Positions 6,982-8,241 of a stretch of DNA of 8,241 nucleotides are shown one piece after another (the stretch's first letter is position 1; every line of letters starts with the position of its first letter). The position numbers and the translations under genes were made by a program. Source of the DNA: Gemmatimonadales bacterium UBA7835 (GTDB lineage: Bacteria > Gemmatimonadota > Gemmatimonadetes > Longimicrobiales > Gaopeijiaceae); NCBI GenBank assembly GCA_002500925.1, contig DLTN01000088.1, positions 1 to 8,241 on the forward strand, written 5' to 3'. The notes beneath the pieces are model-generated. The model did no database searches. It had not been told where the DNA came from and was given only the letters and a program-made list of their open reading frames with translations.

Positions 6982-7503
6982 TTACTTGGGAGAAGCTTCT
7001 GGTTTAAGCCCGAACGATCTGATCGAAAAGATTTCTCCCGACCACTCCCCAGCTACCCAGACCACGGACCCTTGAGCACGTCGTAACTGCCCGGGTACTC
7101 CTGAGAGGAGGATCGAAGTTGCAGCGTGCTGGGACGAAGAAGCCAGTTCCCAGTGTCCCTCCTTATGTCGGAGCACTCCCAGATATGCAGGCATGCCATC
7201 AACAGACTGCACCTGGAATGACTCAGCTGTAATGATTTTCTCTAGCCCTAGGCCTGAGGCTAGCTCTCCACAGGCTTTGATCACCACCCCGCTCAGCCAT
7301 CGAATCTGCTCCTCAAGTTCTCCAGCGATACGTATTTGCCCTTCATCCTCGCCATTTAGGATTGTGAGAGGGGCAAGGCCTGTACCGATTTGAAAAACTG
7401 TGCCGGTCATACATCCCTGGGACGGTGCTACCGCTAAGGGTTCTTCATCCAAACCTGTGGAGCATGACGCTGTGAAGAGTACTGCAAGAGCGATGAGCCT
7501 CAC
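6982..7503 (-). CDS. Putative lipoprotein with two OB-like repeats, 173 aa
   Basis: I do not recognise a named family. With the GTG at 7503 the protein begins with a short lipoprotein-type signal (MRLIALAVLFTASC) whose Cys14 would carry the lipid. The lipobox TASC is acceptable but lacks the usual Leu at -3. This start overlaps the stop codon of the upstream gene as GTGA, a usual sign of translational coupling, and is preferred over the longer frame reaching 7605, which would bury the signal. The mature part looks like two related halves of short strands and turns. Residues 66-80 (QIRWLSGVVIKACGE) resemble 139-153 (QLRRAQGSVVWVAGE), each after an I/L-rich strand and before an F-x-[VI] strand. 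The pattern G-x-V then an L/I-G segment then V-x-V-x-G suggests OB-fold-like beta barrels; this is inference. Cys31 and Cys78 could form a disulfide. Being coupled to the peptidase-like gene, it may act with that product at the envelope. Confidence 0.72.
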   Translation of the reverse strand: MRLIALAVLFTASCSTGLDEEPLAVAPSQGCMTGTVFQIGTGLAPLTILNGEDEGQIRIAGELEEQIRWLSGVVIKACGELASGLGLEKIITAESFQVQSVDGMPAYLGVLRHKEGHWELASSSQHAATSILLSGVPGQLRRAQGSVVWVAGEWSGEIFSIRSFGLKPEASPK

Positions 7504-8241
7504 TGAACGCGGAAGATCCAGAAGTTCATTGTTGCGGGAAGTGCTTCCCCATCTGGGGTCCTGATTGCTATACCGGTTGGCTCGTGTGAACCTGGCGGCT
7601 CCCACTCTAAGTAAGCAGTAGAGCCACCTCTTACCGATTTACTTATTGTTGGTTCAGCATCTGAACTGAGATATGGCTGGAGTTTTCTATCAACCTGATC
7701 ATCACTGACCAAGGACATAATTGGGTTGAAGTCAAATGAGGTGAAAGCGCTCGTTGTCGAGTTCTGATGCACTCCGTCGCGCCCATCCGAGTACAGATTG
7801 AGCCCGAATAAGGTCTGGATCTCGCTGATCCCACTCGCCCCAGTTGTCGTCACCAAGTTGTTATAGCCGAATTGAGCAGCGTTGGTCAGTGCTCGCATCA
7901 GGCCTTCTTCACCGCCAGCGTAGCCGGGACCGTAGTGGTCTAGTATGAATCTGAACAGAGTAGCTGGGTAACCGTAAGGAGCTCTGGCCCCTCCTGTGCA
8001 AGGACCCTGGGGGTTCCTTCCTAGCCATGTACATTCTTCCGGTGCTCCTGCTCCTGAACTTGAATAGCCAAAGTAGTGCGACATATCGGTGTAGAGGTCT
8101 TGATACCAAGACCAACCATCAAGGAATTCAGTTGTTCCGAGATTGTCGCCTGTATGGCCGAGTACTGAGTTGCCCACGATCCACTCTGCTAGGGTTGCAC
8201 CACCCTCCATCTCCCATACAGTCTTACTCGCTGCTCCCCGA
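7500..8241 (-). CDS. Probable zinc-metallopeptidase-like exported protein, C-terminal fragment
   Basis: The frame is open through the right edge, giving 246 visible residues; the ATG at 8210 is internal, within VWEMEGGATLAEW. That motif has the form of the helix supplying the third zinc ligand in gluzincin peptidases (E-G-x-A-x-x-x-E), with Glu at codon 8205-8207. The HExxH motif would lie further upstream and cannot be seen. A Cys pair (visible residues 70 and 81, around TWLGRNPQGP) suggests a disulfide and hence export. The segment YPATLFRFILDHYGPGYAGG followed by a helix-rich stretch resembles the helical bundle after the catalytic core in M1/M30-like peptidases. The last 70 or so residues (TAYLEWEPPGS..., IRTPDGEAL...) look like a small beta domain. 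The substrate is unknown, and a non-catalytic relative is possible. Its TGA overlaps the start of the lipoprotein gene (GTGA), so the two are one operon. Confidence 0.6.
   Translation of the reverse strand, partial: RGAASKTVWEMEGGATLAEWIVGNSVLGHTGDNLGTTEFLDGWSWYQDLYTDMSHYFGYSSSGAGAPEECTWLGRNPQGPCTGGARAPYGYPATLFRFILDHYGPGYAGGEEGLMRALTNAAQFGYNNLVTTTGASGISEIQTLFGLNLYSDGRDGVHQNSTTSAFTSFDFNPIMSLVSDDQVDRKLQPYLSSDAEPTISKSVRGGSTAYLEWEPPGSHEPTGIAIRTPDGEALPATMNFWIFRVQ

Noticed and set aside
6975..6990. Hairpin CCCGAG/CTTGGG with loop GTTA between convergent genes as a terminator
   Set aside because: The stem is only six pairs with a wobble and no T-run follows on either strand.
7504..7605. Longer start of the lipoprotein gene at 7605
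   Set aside because: It would overlap the upstream gene by about 100 bp and bury the lipoprotein signal.

Overview
This window is an ordinary-looking chromosomal stretch of moderate GC content from a Gram-negative heterotroph. It is dense with exported proteins. Signal peptides ending in an A-x-A site followed by Gln, a secreted S9 peptidase, FG-GAP plus choice-of-anchor B propellers and a divergent gamma-glutamyltransferase (GGT) relative together suggest a Gemmatimonadota-like (or Bacteroidota-like), possibly marine lineage. That placement is inference from style, not a search result. I see no tRNA, rRNA, insertion sequence, CRISPR array or prophage gene.

Layout from left to right. (1) The 3' end of a plus-strand S9 (prolyl oligopeptidase/DPP-like) serine peptidase enters from the left edge and stops at 393. 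(2) Convergent to it is a minus-strand run of three genes read from about 5013 down to 410. First comes a large secreted double beta-propeller protein (seven FG-GAP blades plus a choice-of-anchor B domain), then a 90-residue ferredoxin-fold-like small protein, then a divergent GGT-family Ntn-hydrolase. The last two are close together (27 bp) and each has a Shine-Dalgarno sequence. An 11-bp stem-loop sits over the stop codon of the propeller gene. (3) A roughly 200-bp divergent intergenic region holds an imperfect 16-bp palindrome. (4) A plus-strand second GGT (5213-6973) has the classical catalytic architecture but unusual substrate-pocket residues. (5) Convergent to that, a minus-strand pair enters from the right edge: the C-terminal part of a probable zinc-metallopeptidase-like exported protein, translationally coupled through a GTGA overlap to a small lipoprotein with two OB-like halves.

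Taken together, four of the seven genes are peptidases or gamma-glutamyl/amide hydrolases with visible or probable export. The region could serve degradation of peptides and gamma-glutamyl or related amide compounds outside the cytoplasm. The most interesting point is the contrast between the two GGT-family enzymes. The second keeps the nucleophile, the glutamate-carboxylate Arg and the GSPGG loop, but carries Asn where E. coli GGT has Asp433 and Met where it has Asn411. The first lacks the Arg and the SSM and GSPGG motifs altogether. Both therefore probably act on acyl groups other than a plain gamma-glutamyl.
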